From NCBI GenBank assembly GCA_017408535.1, contig JAFQUL010000194.1, forward strand, positions 1 through 12,740: a stretch of 12,740 nucleotides of DNA, in the 5' to 3' direction. The notes below the pieces were generated by a model that did no database searches, was not told the origin of the DNA, and saw only the letters and a list, made by a program, of their open reading frames with translations. How positions within the stretch are numbered: the stretch's first letter is position 1; each line of letters opens with the position of its first letter. Below, piece by piece: positions 1 through 7,977 of the stretch. This DNA is from Clostridia bacterium. Its GTDB lineage: Bacteria > Bacillota > Clostridia > Oscillospirales > CAG-272. The translations under genes were made by a program, and so were the position numbers.

Positions 1-1391
1 GACATAGGACTTCTCTTGCCTGCTATGATACACTCGCTGCAGTAAGGCAGCACCTCTGCCGCCTCTGAAAGCGATGCGGCAATAAACTCTCCCTCTGCCG
101 CAAAGAGTGCGGTATTGAAGCGGGAGTCACCGCTCTTAAGCCTGCTGTCAAGCACGGGATAAAGGGATGAGTCCGCACCCTGAGCCAGCGCGCAGTCAAT
201 GACCGCCCGCAGCATAGGAGCTCTGCCGCCCTCGCCGGATACCGCCAGCTTGTTTTCAAGAGAATTGATAATGGCCGCCGCACGGCCCAGCATCTCACGG
301 CCCCCTTCCCCGTCAGGGAAATAGGGGTCGTGCTCAGAATTGTTATGATAAAGGGAGACCACACGGCTCTCCTCTGTCAGAACCGAGGTCTCTACCGAGA
401 ATATCACGGTATCGGTGGTTCTGAGCTTTTCAAGAGCGCCGAGATCGGTGACTACCGCACCTCCGCGGCTGTCCTTGGCCGCCGCTCTGATAGCACCTGC
501 CGCCGCACCCCGACCCAAAAGGTTAAAGAGCTGACTGCAGGATGCCGCCGCCAGGGAAAATGCCCACATAAATGCGGCATATACCGATGTATGAGGCGGA
601 ACCAATATATCTATAAGGATAAGTATAAATGCCGCACAGGGGATCACCAGTGCAGATATCCTCGCATACTCCGAGAGGACGCTGAGGATCTTCAGCTTTC
701 CCGATACCGGGAGCTTGTTCTCTCCTCTGGTGCGGACCACGTAGCTGTCCCGGCCGGTATCCACCGCTATCGCTCTTGCGTTGCCGTGGGTGATCTTTGA
801 AAGAGCGAAAAGCATATTGGACATATCCTCAGGCTTTCTCGGAGAATAATTCTCATCGGTTACCGCAAACTTAGGCACCGAGAAAGCGTTGCCGGTAACT
901 CCCCCTTCGTGAACGAAAAGATCGTTTGAAGAGATAAGGCGGCAGTCCGCAGGAACAACGTCACCCTCTGAGAGAAGTATCACGTCTCCCCGCACTACGT
1001 CAGAGGAGGGGATATAGAACACCTTGCCGTCTCTCTGCACCTGGACTCTCGGTACACGCTGACCGCACATCCCTTCAATGATCGCCTGAGACCGTATGCT
1101 GAGAAGGGCGGATGCGATTATGTAAAACATCGTTATCCCGATGACTGTTCCCGCGCCCTCTCCAGCCTCCATTATCACCGCCAGAACGGTGAAGAGTATC
1201 AGAAGAACGGGGGAAAAGTCAGAAATAACTCCAAGACAAAGAGAAAGTATGCTCTCCTTTTTCTGGGTGAGCAGGCCGTCACCGCGGCGGACACGCCGCC
1301 GTGCCGCCTTCTGTGTCAGCCCCCCGGGGGAGGACTGAAGCTCCCCGTATATTTCATTCAGGCTTTTATTAAACCACTGCTTGTTTTCCAT
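1..1391 (-). CDS. P-type ATPase-like protein lacking catalytic residues (partial, cut by left edge)
   Basis: The frame is open for 463 codons from an ATG at 1391 to the edge. A GGAAGAG-type ribosome binding site lies about 10 nt upstream. The protein follows the layout of P2-type cation pumps: an N-terminal GLT..A..R...G segment (residues 24-40), TM1 and TM2 (about 56-74 and 80-99), an actuator domain containing GDVVPAD (143-149), TM3 and TM4 (about 245-263 and 270-292), then the start of the P and N domains. The hallmark residues are replaced: TGES is TGNA (166-169), TM4 has no PEGL, DKTGT is VETSV (333-337, aspartate to valine), and KGAPEVL is SEAAEVL (442-448). A family member without the phosphorylated aspartate cannot run the P-type cycle, so I infer a pseudoenzyme, perhaps regulatory or structural. 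The absence of stops or frameshifts argues against recent decay. It starts 49 nt after the Clp gene with no terminator between, so it is probably in the same transcript. The C-terminal half is not visible. Confidence 0.85.
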   Translation of the reverse strand, partial: MENKQWFNKSLNEIYGELQSSPGGLTQKAARRRVRRGDGLLTQKKESILSLCLGVISDFSPVLLILFTVLAVIMEAGEGAGTVIGITMFYIIASALLSIRSQAIIEGMCGQRVPRVQVQRDGKVFYIPSSDVVRGDVILLSEGDVVPADCRLISSNDLFVHEGGVTGNAFSVPKFAVTDENYSPRKPEDMSNMLFALSKITHGNARAIAVDTGRDSYVVRTRGENKLPVSGKLKILSVLSEYARISALVIPCAAFILILIDILVPPHTSVYAAFMWAFSLAAASCSQLFNLLGRGAAAGAIRAAAKDSRGGAVVTDLGALEKLRTTDTVIFSVETSVLTEESRVVSLYHNNSEHDPYFPDGEGGREMLGRAAAIINSLENKLAVSGEGGRAPMLRAVIDCALAQGADSSLYPVLDSRLKSGDSRFNTALFAAEGEFIAASLSEAAEVLPYCSECIIAGKRSPM

Positions 1392-1440
1392 CAGCACTTC
1401 TCTTCCGCTATTATTTAGTAAGCTGTTCTACAGTGAGATA

Positions 1441-3732
1441 TCATATAGTGGTTATAATGAGGGACTTACCGTCACAGTCCACCGATGCACCGGTTATCTT
1501 ACTGTCGTAAGAGGATATGATGATCTCGGCAAGTCTGTCCTCCACCTCTGTCTGAATATATCTGCGCATATTTCTTGCGCCGAATTTTACAGAATAGGAT
1601 CTGTCGGCAATAAAGTCTGCCGCCGCCTGAGTATAGCTGAGAGAGATGCCTCTCTCGGCAAGAGCCGCCTTAAGCTCCTCCAGCATAAGAGTAGAGATAC
1701 CGCCGAAATCCTCTCTTGAAAGAGAACGGAAGGTGATTATCTCGTCTATACGGTTGATGAACTCGGGGCGGAGGAAGGATTCCAGCGCACGTGCGGTCTT
1801 ATCTGAATCCACCTTCGACTCGGTAGTTCCGAAGCCTGCCGTTGCAGAGGTGGTAGCACCTGCGTTGGTGGTCATTACAATAATGGTATTTTCAAAGTTG
1901 ATATACTTGCCGCCCGCGTCTGTGATATGACCGTCGTCAAGTATCTGAAGGAGAATGTTCAGTACGTCCGGGTGTGCCTTCTCTATCTCGTCAAAGAGAA
2001 TTACCGAGTAAGGACGTCTGCGTATCTTCTCGGTAAGCTGGCCTGCCTCGTCATATCCTACGTAGCCGGGAGGCGCTCCTATAATACGGGACACCGAGTG
2101 CTTCTCCATATATTCAGACATATCCAGTCTGATAAGGCTCTCGGGAGAATTAAAGAGATCTGCCGCAACACGCTTGACAAGCTCTGTCTTACCCACACCG
2201 GTGGGACCTGCAAAAATGAAGGACACCGGCTTACGCTTGTATGACACACCTGCTCTGTTGCGCTTGATGGCACGGGCAACTGCGGACACAGCCTCATCCT
2301 GACCGATTATATTCTTTTTGAGTCTTGCCTCAAGCTCGTCGATCTTCTTGAACTCATCCTCGTTTACCGTGCTTGAGGGAACACCGGTCCATATCTCAAC
2401 GACCTCGGCAAGATGTGCGGGCAGAAGAGTTACCGCATCGCACTGGGGGATAAGAGCCCTGATGCTTTCCTCAAGGCGAAGCTCCTCGCTCTTGATATCA
2501 GCCAGACGCTTGTATTTTGCCTCCAGCTTTTCGGGGGGAGCATCGTCGGTATTCTCACTCTCCACCGCTTCTCTTTCCTTCTTCAGTCTGTCAAGCTCAC
2601 GGGTATTCTTTTCCCTGTCGCTGAGGCACTTTGAGGAAAGTGCAAGATGAGAGGCCGCCTCGTCAATAAGGTCGATCGCCTTGTCGGGCAGATATCTGTC
2701 GGTAATATATCTCTCAGACAGCACCACCGCACGGCGGAGTGTCTCATCGGGAATATTTATCTTATGGTAGCTTTCGTAATAATGCTTGATACCGAGAAGT
2801 ATCTTGACGGTATCCTCGATAGAGGGCTCGTTTACGGTAACCGGCTGGAAGCGTCTCTCAAGCGCCGCATCCTTTTCGATATACTTACGGTATTCGGTCA
2901 GGGTGGTGGCACCGATGACCTGTATCTCACCGCGGGAAAGAGCAGGCTTTAATATGTTGGCGGCATTCATAGAGCCCTCGGCATCTCCCGCACCCACGAT
3001 ATTGTGTACCTCGTCAATGACCAGGATAATGTTGCCGGCTTCCTTTACCTCACCTATAAGACCGAGTATTCTCGACTCAAACTGACCTCTGAACTGAGTA
3101 CCTGCAACAAGTGCGGTAAGGTCAACCAGATACACCTCGCACTCTGAGAGCTTATAGGGAACGTTTCCGTCAACTATTCTCTGTGCAAGAGCCTCGGCGA
3201 TGGCAGTCTTACCTACGCCCGGCTCACCGATAAGACAGGGGTTGTTCTTCTGTCTTCTGCAGAGTATCTGTATTACTCTCTCAAGCTCTCTGTCACGGCC
3301 GACGATGCGGTCAAGCTTTCCCTCTGCCGCCTTTGCGGTAAGGTTGTGACAGTAGCCGTCAAGGAATTTTCTCTTCTTTTCGTTTTTGCCCTCAGGCTTT
3401 TTATCCTTCTTGTCTCCGGCCTTTTTGCCGCCCTCCATATTGCCCTGCATGAGCCTTGTTATATCTATGGCAGGAGCACCGCCGTCGTCATCCCCGCTCT
3501 CGGCAAGATCTGTGATACCGGCATCCGCCATCATCGTCTCCATCTCGCCTTCCATTCTCTCAAGGTCCTCGTCGGTTATACCCATCTTTTCAAGGATGTC
3601 TCCTGTGGGAAGCTTCAGACCCATCTCACGGGCACATTTGAGGCAAAGCCCCTCGTTTACCTGTTTATCATTTTCAAGTCTTGTAATAAAAACCACTGCC
3701 ATTCTCTTATGGCATCTTGAACACATCTGCAT
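1441..3732 (-). CDS. Clp/Hsp100 AAA+ unfoldase with N-terminal zinc finger (ClpE/ClpC-like)
   Basis: This 763-residue two-ring-domain AAA+ chaperone would unfold proteins using ATP in the cytosol, probably feeding ClpP. A four-cysteine finger (C4, C7, C30, C33) and an acidic, then lysine-rich linker (about 50-120) replace the usual Clp_N repeats, as in ClpE. The first AAA domain has Walker A GEPGVGKT (169-176) and Walker B ending in DE (240-241). A charged coiled-coil middle region spans about 370-427. The second AAA domain has Walker A GPTGVGKT (509-516) and Walker B with DE at 581-582. The putative ClpP-docking loop is AGF (632-634), where ClpC has LGF or similar, so partnership with ClpP is likely but unproven. 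The ATG has an AAAGG ribosome binding site 8 nt upstream. The gene follows pgsA by 29 nt. The ClpE versus ClpC name is left open; the zinc finger favours ClpE-like. Confidence 0.95.
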   Translation of the reverse strand: MQMCSRCHKRMAVVFITRLENDKQVNEGLCLKCAREMGLKLPTGDILEKMGITDEDLERMEGEMETMMADAGITDLAESGDDDGGAPAIDITRLMQGNMEGGKKAGDKKDKKPEGKNEKKRKFLDGYCHNLTAKAAEGKLDRIVGRDRELERVIQILCRRQKNNPCLIGEPGVGKTAIAEALAQRIVDGNVPYKLSECEVYLVDLTALVAGTQFRGQFESRILGLIGEVKEAGNIILVIDEVHNIVGAGDAEGSMNAANILKPALSRGEIQVIGATTLTEYRKYIEKDAALERRFQPVTVNEPSIEDTVKILLGIKHYYESYHKINIPDETLRRAVVLSERYITDRYLPDKAIDLIDEAASHLALSSKCLSDREKNTRELDRLKKEREAVESENTDDAPPEKLEAKYKRLADIKSEELRLEESIRALIPQCDAVTLLPAHLAEVVEIWTGVPSSTVNEDEFKKIDELEARLKKNIIGQDEAVSAVARAIKRNRAGVSYKRKPVSFIFAGPTGVGKTELVKRVAADLFNSPESLIRLDMSEYMEKHSVSRIIGAPPGYVGYDEAGQLTEKIRRRPYSVILFDEIEKAHPDVLNILLQILDDGHITDAGGKYINFENTIIVMTTNAGATTSATAGFGTTESKVDSDKTARALESFLRPEFINRIDEIITFRSLSREDFGGISTLMLEELKAALAERGISLSYTQAAADFIADRSYSVKFGARNMRRYIQTEVEDRLAEIIISSYDSKITGASVDCDGKSLIITTI

Positions 3733-3761
3733 AGTTTTCGCCTTTCATTAATAGGGGTAGA

Positions 3762-4328
3762 TCAGTTTGCCGCTTTTTTTGCGTTTTCAAGCTCGCGTCT
3801 GAGAGCCTTCTCGCTTTTCATATAATCATAGTAGTATTTACTGATAGCAAAGAGGGTTGCTATAACGGTGACCGCACATATCATAAGCTTGATGTAATAG
3901 TGCATATTCGGGAACACGATCATAGCGAATATGGCCGCATAGAAGATGCAGACCGCCATCTTGCCGCACCAGGCGCTGACGACGACCACCTTTTCCTTCT
4001 TGAAAAGGAAAAGTGCACCCGATGCCATAAGCAGCTCCTTTGCCACACATACCGCAAGAAGCCACCAGGGGATAATTCTGTCAATAAAGAGACAGATCAG
4101 CACAACGCACTGCATCAGCTTGTCGGCAAAGGGGTCAAGTATCTTACCTACGTTTGTTATCCAGTTGAAGCGTCTGGCAAGAATGCCGTCCACCACGTCG
4201 GTAAGACCTGCGATAACAAACACCAGCACCGCATATATGTGCATATCACTAAAGAAAAGAACCACGAAAAGAGGAACCATCAATATTCTGATCACAGACA
4301 AGATGTTTGGAATATACTTTGCTTTCAT
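3762..4328 (-). CDS. pgsA: CDP-diacylglycerol--glycerol-3-phosphate 3-phosphatidyltransferase
   Basis: This integral membrane enzyme makes phosphatidylglycerol phosphate from CDP-diacylglycerol and glycerol-3-phosphate, the committed step to phosphatidylglycerol and cardiolipin. At 188 residues it has the usual PgsA length. The complete CDP-alcohol phosphotransferase signature DG-x2-AR-x8-G-x3-D-x3-D is present: D47 G48, A51 R52, G61, D65 and D69. D44 precedes it as in the family. The N-terminus (NILSVIRILMVPLFV) and several hydrophobic segments match PgsA. The start is ATG with an AGAAGGA site about 13 nt upstream, slightly far. It sits 63 nt after cvpA and 29 nt before the Clp gene. Other CDP-alcohol phosphatidyltransferases share the motif, but length and N-terminus favour PgsA. 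Confidence 0.93.
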   Translation of the reverse strand: MKAKYIPNILSVIRILMVPLFVVLFFSDMHIYAVLVFVIAGLTDVVDGILARRFNWITNVGKILDPFADKLMQCVVLICLFIDRIIPWWLLAVCVAKELLMASGALFLFKKEKVVVVSAWCGKMAVCIFYAAIFAMIVFPNMHYYIKLMICAVTVIATLFAISKYYYDYMKSEKALRRELENAKKAAN

Positions 4329-4391
4329 TACTCTACTATATCCTTCTTTATACGTATTACCATTTTATATTATCTATACCGGGGAAAATGC

Positions 4392-5117
4392 TTATGGGAA
4401 CAGTCTGGTCAAAAGGCCCAGAATGTCAAGAGACGCTATATGCTTCACGACCACTGTCTTTCCGATGACGGAGGGATCAAACAGCTCAGGGTTAAAGGCA
4501 CTGAGAAGCTCCATTATCGGGAAGAAGAGCTTGGAGATGATGATACAGGTGACAAGCGCCATCAGCACACCGAAGATGAAGCCGAGCAATCTGTTTGCGC
4601 CTCTGATAACAGGCAGTTTGGCAAACAGATCGATGATAGCGGTAAGCAGTATCAAAAGCAGAAGCGCTATAAGAAAGATGCCGATAAAGGCAACTACCTT
4701 TGACACAAGAGAGGAAACGGGAGCCGCTATGGTATCTGCCATAGCGGAGATCACGCTGTCGCTTGCCGCAGTATTACCGCCGTAGTCGGCGGCGAGAGCG
4801 GCACGGTCAACACCGAAGCTGTCAAGGAGAGAGGAGAAGCCGTCCGGACTGTCCTCAAAAAGCTTTGTAAGGTTATAGCCCTCTCCGCTTGAGGTAAGCA
4901 GAGACCTGAGGGTCTTCTCAACGGAAGAGCTGATCGCACCTGAGAAAAACCTTTCGTCAAGGAAAAGCGATACAGGCGGAGTCAAAAACCATGCGGCGAA
5001 GAAGGCCGCCAGAGTAGTGATAAGAGACATTACCGATTTGACAAATCCCCGTCTGACACCGCTGACAAGGATCACCACCGCGGTTACTATTACTATAAGA
5101 TCAAGAACGAGACTCAT
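4392..5117 (-). CDS. CvpA family membrane protein
   Basis: This 241-residue protein opens like CvpA: a hydrophobic helix (about 3-20), then the VRRGFVKS turn typical of the family, then a second helix (about 28-46). Two more hydrophobic helices lie at about 135-160 and 178-205. The stretch at about 47-130 is non-hydrophobic and probably exposed outside the membrane. CvpA was named for colicin V production in E. coli; its role in Clostridia is not established, so I give none beyond a polytopic membrane protein. The ATG overlaps the upstream stop as ATGA, and an AAGGAGG site lies 7 nt before it inside the upstream gene, which indicates translational coupling. Confidence 0.85.
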   Translation of the reverse strand: MSLVLDLIVIVTAVVILVSGVRRGFVKSVMSLITTLAAFFAAWFLTPPVSLFLDERFFSGAISSSVEKTLRSLLTSSGEGYNLTKLFEDSPDGFSSLLDSFGVDRAALAADYGGNTAASDSVISAMADTIAAPVSSLVSKVVAFIGIFLIALLLLILLTAIIDLFAKLPVIRGANRLLGFIFGVLMALVTCIIISKLFFPIMELLSAFNPELFDPSVIGKTVVVKHIASLDILGLLTRLFP

Positions 5118-6340
5118 TGATTCTCCTCCTTTTCACTGAAATCAACTGTAACAGCCGAGTCGGGATAGCATACGATTATTCTCGCCTCTCCCCTTGAGCC
5201 GGTACGCTCAGAGACAAGAAGAGATATTCCGCCGGACTTGGCATCTGCCCGGCTGACGATACCGCTTATGGGATCAATGGCGATAACACCCCGGTCATAG
5301 AGCAGATACAGTATTCCGTCCGACATAAGGGAATCGGTTATCTCCTCCCTTATAACGGTGCTGTACATTACGTTTCCGTCTGTGTCAAAGATCTGCACCG
5401 CACATTCGCTGTCACCGGCTGTATTCTTGCTAATAACTGCGGATCTTTCCTCCCCGAAGCAAAAGCCGGAAAGAATATCTCTTGCAGTCCCGACGGTATA
5501 CAGTACCTCACCCACAGAGGACGTGATATAAACGCCGCTGTCGGTAACTATAAGTATCTTACCGCTGTCGGTAAATGCGGCAGACACCGGGAAGACACCC
5601 GGCAGAGTAAAGGTCTTTACGTCGCTTTCATCGGTGGTGGAGTGCACCACTACCTCAGTAACGAAATCACCGCCCGATGCGTAAAAGGACAGAAGCATAA
5701 GCTGTCCGCCGTCCTCTGACAGCACCGTCTCCATCAGATGCTTGTTTTTATAATATTCACCTATCCGCTTAAAATCCTTATTATAAAGATAAACGGCATA
5801 GGGATATTCTCTTGTTGAGGTGACTATGGCGTAACTGCCGTTGTCAGAGACAGCCGCATCGGTCACGGTATAGTCGAAGCTCTCGCTGAACAGCTTTGAA
5901 TATGAGTTATATACCGAATAGCTCTTTCCCTCTCCGTCATAGATGAGGAAATATTTTTCTGACGACTCAAGACGGGGGAGCGACAGATTCACCGTCTGAT
6001 CGAGTATCCCCGTGCCTCCGATAGAATAAAGGGAAAGATTTTTCTTGCCGAGAGCAATCAGCTCGCCGCGGAACACACCGGTGGTCACCACTCCGCCCCG
6101 CTCGAAATCCACTCTCGAGAAGGTAGAGTCATATCTGGCGGCACTGAGGTCTCTGAGCATATACTGCAGATTCTCGTAGGTGATGGACTCTCTGAACATT
6201 AGTAGCATCACTACGGTAAACACCACCAGCACGATCCCGACGGTGTATTTGAGGACACGCAGACGTCCGGACAGCTTCAGATAGTATTCATTTACCTTTT
6301 CCACCTTTTTCGGTGCTTTTATAATGACCTTTTCCGGCAC
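5114..6340 (-). CDS. DUF5711 family membrane-anchored protein
   Basis: This protein of about 408 residues has a short basic cytoplasmic tail, one membrane helix at about 32-49, and a long domain of repeated short beta-strand motifs (for example GSYAIVTS, KILIVTDSGVYI, GILYLLYDRGVIAIDP) resembling a beta-propeller. I recognise it as DUF5711-like, a family usually next to cvpA in Clostridia, of unknown function. The frame can be extended to a TTG at 6358, but a textbook ribosome binding site, AAAGGAGG, occupies 6348-6355 inside that extension. It lies 7 nt before a GTG at 6340, so I take the GTG as the start. The 3' end overlaps cvpA by 4 nt. The domain outside the membrane suggests an envelope role, which is inference. 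Confidence 0.82.
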   Translation of the reverse strand: MPEKVIIKAPKKVEKVNEYYLKLSGRLRVLKYTVGIVLVVFTVVMLLMFRESITYENLQYMLRDLSAARYDSTFSRVDFERGGVVTTGVFRGELIALGKKNLSLYSIGGTGILDQTVNLSLPRLESSEKYFLIYDGEGKSYSVYNSYSKLFSESFDYTVTDAAVSDNGSYAIVTSTREYPYAVYLYNKDFKRIGEYYKNKHLMETVLSEDGGQLMLLSFYASGGDFVTEVVVHSTTDESDVKTFTLPGVFPVSAAFTDSGKILIVTDSGVYITSSVGEVLYTVGTARDILSGFCFGEERSAVISKNTAGDSECAVQIFDTDGNVMYSTVIREEITDSLMSDGILYLLYDRGVIAIDPISGIVSRADAKSGGISLLVSERTGSRGEARIIVCYPDSAVTVDFSEKEENQ

Positions 6341-6347
6341 GGCGTAT

Positions 6348-6355
6348 CCTCCTTT
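6348..6355 (-). promoter_or_regulatory. Shine-Dalgarno site fixing the GTG start of the DUF5711 gene
   Basis: The minus strand reads AAAGGAGG 7 nt before GTG (6338-6340). The alternative TTG start at 6358 would place this site inside the coding region, so this site decides the start. Confidence 0.85.
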
Positions 6356-6391
6356 CAAAAATTATGCGTATAAAATAAATTACTTACTTTT

Positions 6392-7141
6392 TCAGTAAAA
6401 GACCCGATTGAGGTACAGTCCCTCGGGGGGAGCGGTCACTCCCGCACGGCTTCTGTCCCGTGCTCCTATTATGCCGGGGATATCCTCGGGGGAAAGTCTG
6501 CCCTCCCCCACAGCGGTAAGAGTCCCCGCCATTATTCTCACCATATTGTAAAGGAATCCGTTTGCGGACACCTTAAGTTCAAGCAGATTTCCGGAGAGAG
6601 ACGCATCAAAGGAGAACACCTCTCTTACCGCATCGGTGATACTGCTGCCGGCAGACATAAATGAGGTAAAATCGTGCTCACCCACAAAGTAGCCTGCCGC
6701 CCTTTTCATATTCTCAAGCTCAGAGGTACCCACACGCATATAGTGCATCCAGGCTCTGCCCGAGTAAAATGGATCACGGGCAGGTGAGGTATAAATAAGG
6801 TATTTGTACTCCTTGCCCTTTGCACTGTAGCGGGGGTGAAAGTCATCATCAACCGCCCTTGCCTCAACAACGCCGATATCCTCGGGAAGCACCGAGCACA
6901 TTGCCCGCGGGATGTTTTCGGTTTTCACACCTGACGCACCCTCTCCCGGCTCGAGAGTAATATAATACTCAAGGGCGTGAACACCCGAGTCTGTACGGGA
7001 GCATCCCGTGACCCTGGTAGGCACGGCAAAGATCTTCTCTGCCGCCTCTGTCAGCACACGCTGGATACTGCGGCCGTTGTTCTGTGCCTGAAAGCCGCAG
7101 TAGCCGGTACCGATGTATGCGATCTTCAAAAGATATTTCAT
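6392..7141 (-). CDS. truA: tRNA pseudouridine synthase A
   Basis: TruA converts uridines 38-40 in the anticodon arm of tRNAs to pseudouridine. The 249-residue protein has the family start (KIAYIGTGYCGFQAQ) and the catalytic motif GCSRTDSGVHAL with nucleophile D51. The later conserved stretches YKYLIYT, HDFTSFM and GFLYNMVRIMAGTL are also present. The ATG overlaps the ecfT stop codon as ATGA with only a weak ribosome binding site, so it is probably translated by coupling. The ecfA1-ecfA2-ecfT-truA order is conserved across Bacillota, often beside ribosomal protein genes, which are absent here. Confidence 0.97.
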   Translation of the reverse strand: MKYLLKIAYIGTGYCGFQAQNNGRSIQRVLTEAAEKIFAVPTRVTGCSRTDSGVHALEYYITLEPGEGASGVKTENIPRAMCSVLPEDIGVVEARAVDDDFHPRYSAKGKEYKYLIYTSPARDPFYSGRAWMHYMRVGTSELENMKRAAGYFVGEHDFTSFMSAGSSITDAVREVFSFDASLSGNLLELKVSANGFLYNMVRIMAGTLTAVGEGRLSPEDIPGIIGARDRSRAGVTAPPEGLYLNRVFY

Positions 7142-7977
7142 AGTATTCTACCGATAAGTGCAAATATAGAGTCGGAATAGATATTCATCATAACTATTCC
7201 CGCACAGAAAAGCAGTATCAGAATAAGAAGAATATAGTCTCTAGGCGCAAACCTCAGCCTGGTCATTCTCGTTCTGCCGTCACCGCCACGGTAACAGCGG
7301 CACTCCATAGCCACCGCAAGCTCGTCCGCACGTCTGAAAGCAGACACGAAAAGGGGAACGAGAACGGGAACAAGCGCCTTTGCTCTGTCTATAAGATTTC
7401 CGCTTGAGAAATCGCTGCCTCTTGCCTTTTGAGCGTTCATTATCTTGTCCGTCTCCTCAAGAAGAGTGGGAATGAAGCGGAGAGCGATAGTCATCATCAT
7501 TGCAAAATCGTGTACCGGGAGCTTGATCTTCTTAAGAGGAGCAAGCAGCTGCTCGATACCGTCTGTCAGCTCGATAGGGGTGGTGGTGTAAGTCAGCAGG
7601 AGACTGCTGCCCATAATGAGAATGATTATTCTGATCACCATAAGCCCTGCCGCGCGCAGACCCTCGGGATAGATCTTTATTATCCACCACTCGAAGAGGG
7701 GTGTCTCACCTGACGTCAGTAGTATATTCATTATACCGGTGATGATGATAATGTATATAAGGGGCTTGATACCCTTCAGCACCACGGATACCGAAACACC
7801 GCTGACAGCTACAAGAATTATTGCAGACAGAACTATTGCCCCGTAGGAGAATATACTCTTTGCAAGGAAGATGGCGGTTATATACAGGATGGCGACTATC
7901 AGCTTTGCCCTGGGGTCAGCCTTGTGAAGCACCGAATTACCGGGATAGTACTGACCGAGAGCGATGTCCTTCATCAT
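7138..7977 (-). CDS. ecfT: Energy-coupling factor transporter transmembrane protein EcfT
   Basis: EcfT is the membrane scaffold of ECF importers. It links the ATPases EcfA1 and EcfA2 to exchangeable substrate-binding S components for vitamins or metals. The 279-residue protein has the N-terminal GQYYPGNSVLHKADPRAKL family signature and hydrophobic helices at about 25-40, 43-60, 70-88, 107-128 and 249-266. Two coupling motifs that contact the ATPases follow: ARG (185-187) and CRC (226-228, within AMECRCY). The second is usually ARG- or SRG-like, and cysteines on both sides of the arginine are less usual. The start overlaps the ecfA2 stop; two adjacent ATG codons are available (7977 and 7974). 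No S component is encoded in the window, as expected for a shared group II module. Confidence 0.95.
   Translation of the reverse strand: MMKDIALGQYYPGNSVLHKADPRAKLIVAILYITAIFLAKSIFSYGAIVLSAIILVAVSGVSVSVVLKGIKPLIYIIIITGIMNILLTSGETPLFEWWIIKIYPEGLRAAGLMVIRIIILIMGSSLLLTYTTTPIELTDGIEQLLAPLKKIKLPVHDFAMMMTIALRFIPTLLEETDKIMNAQKARGSDFSSGNLIDRAKALVPVLVPLFVSAFRRADELAVAMECRCYRGGDGRTRMTRLRFAPRDYILLILILLFCAGIVMMNIYSDSIFALIGRIL

Noticed and set aside
23..364. Minus-strand open frame of 113 codons
   Set aside because: It lies in another frame inside the P-type ATPase-like gene, whose frame is open from 1391 to the edge and matches a known fold.
1..1391. Frameshifted or simply degraded cation pump
   Set aside because: The frame is continuous for 463 codons, and the motif positions fall exactly where expected, so the changes are substitutions, not frame errors. 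Decay further left cannot be excluded.
3900..4785. Long plus-strand open frames (267 and 279 codons)
   Set aside because: They are antisense to pgsA and cvpA, both supported by motifs, and their translations resemble no protein family.
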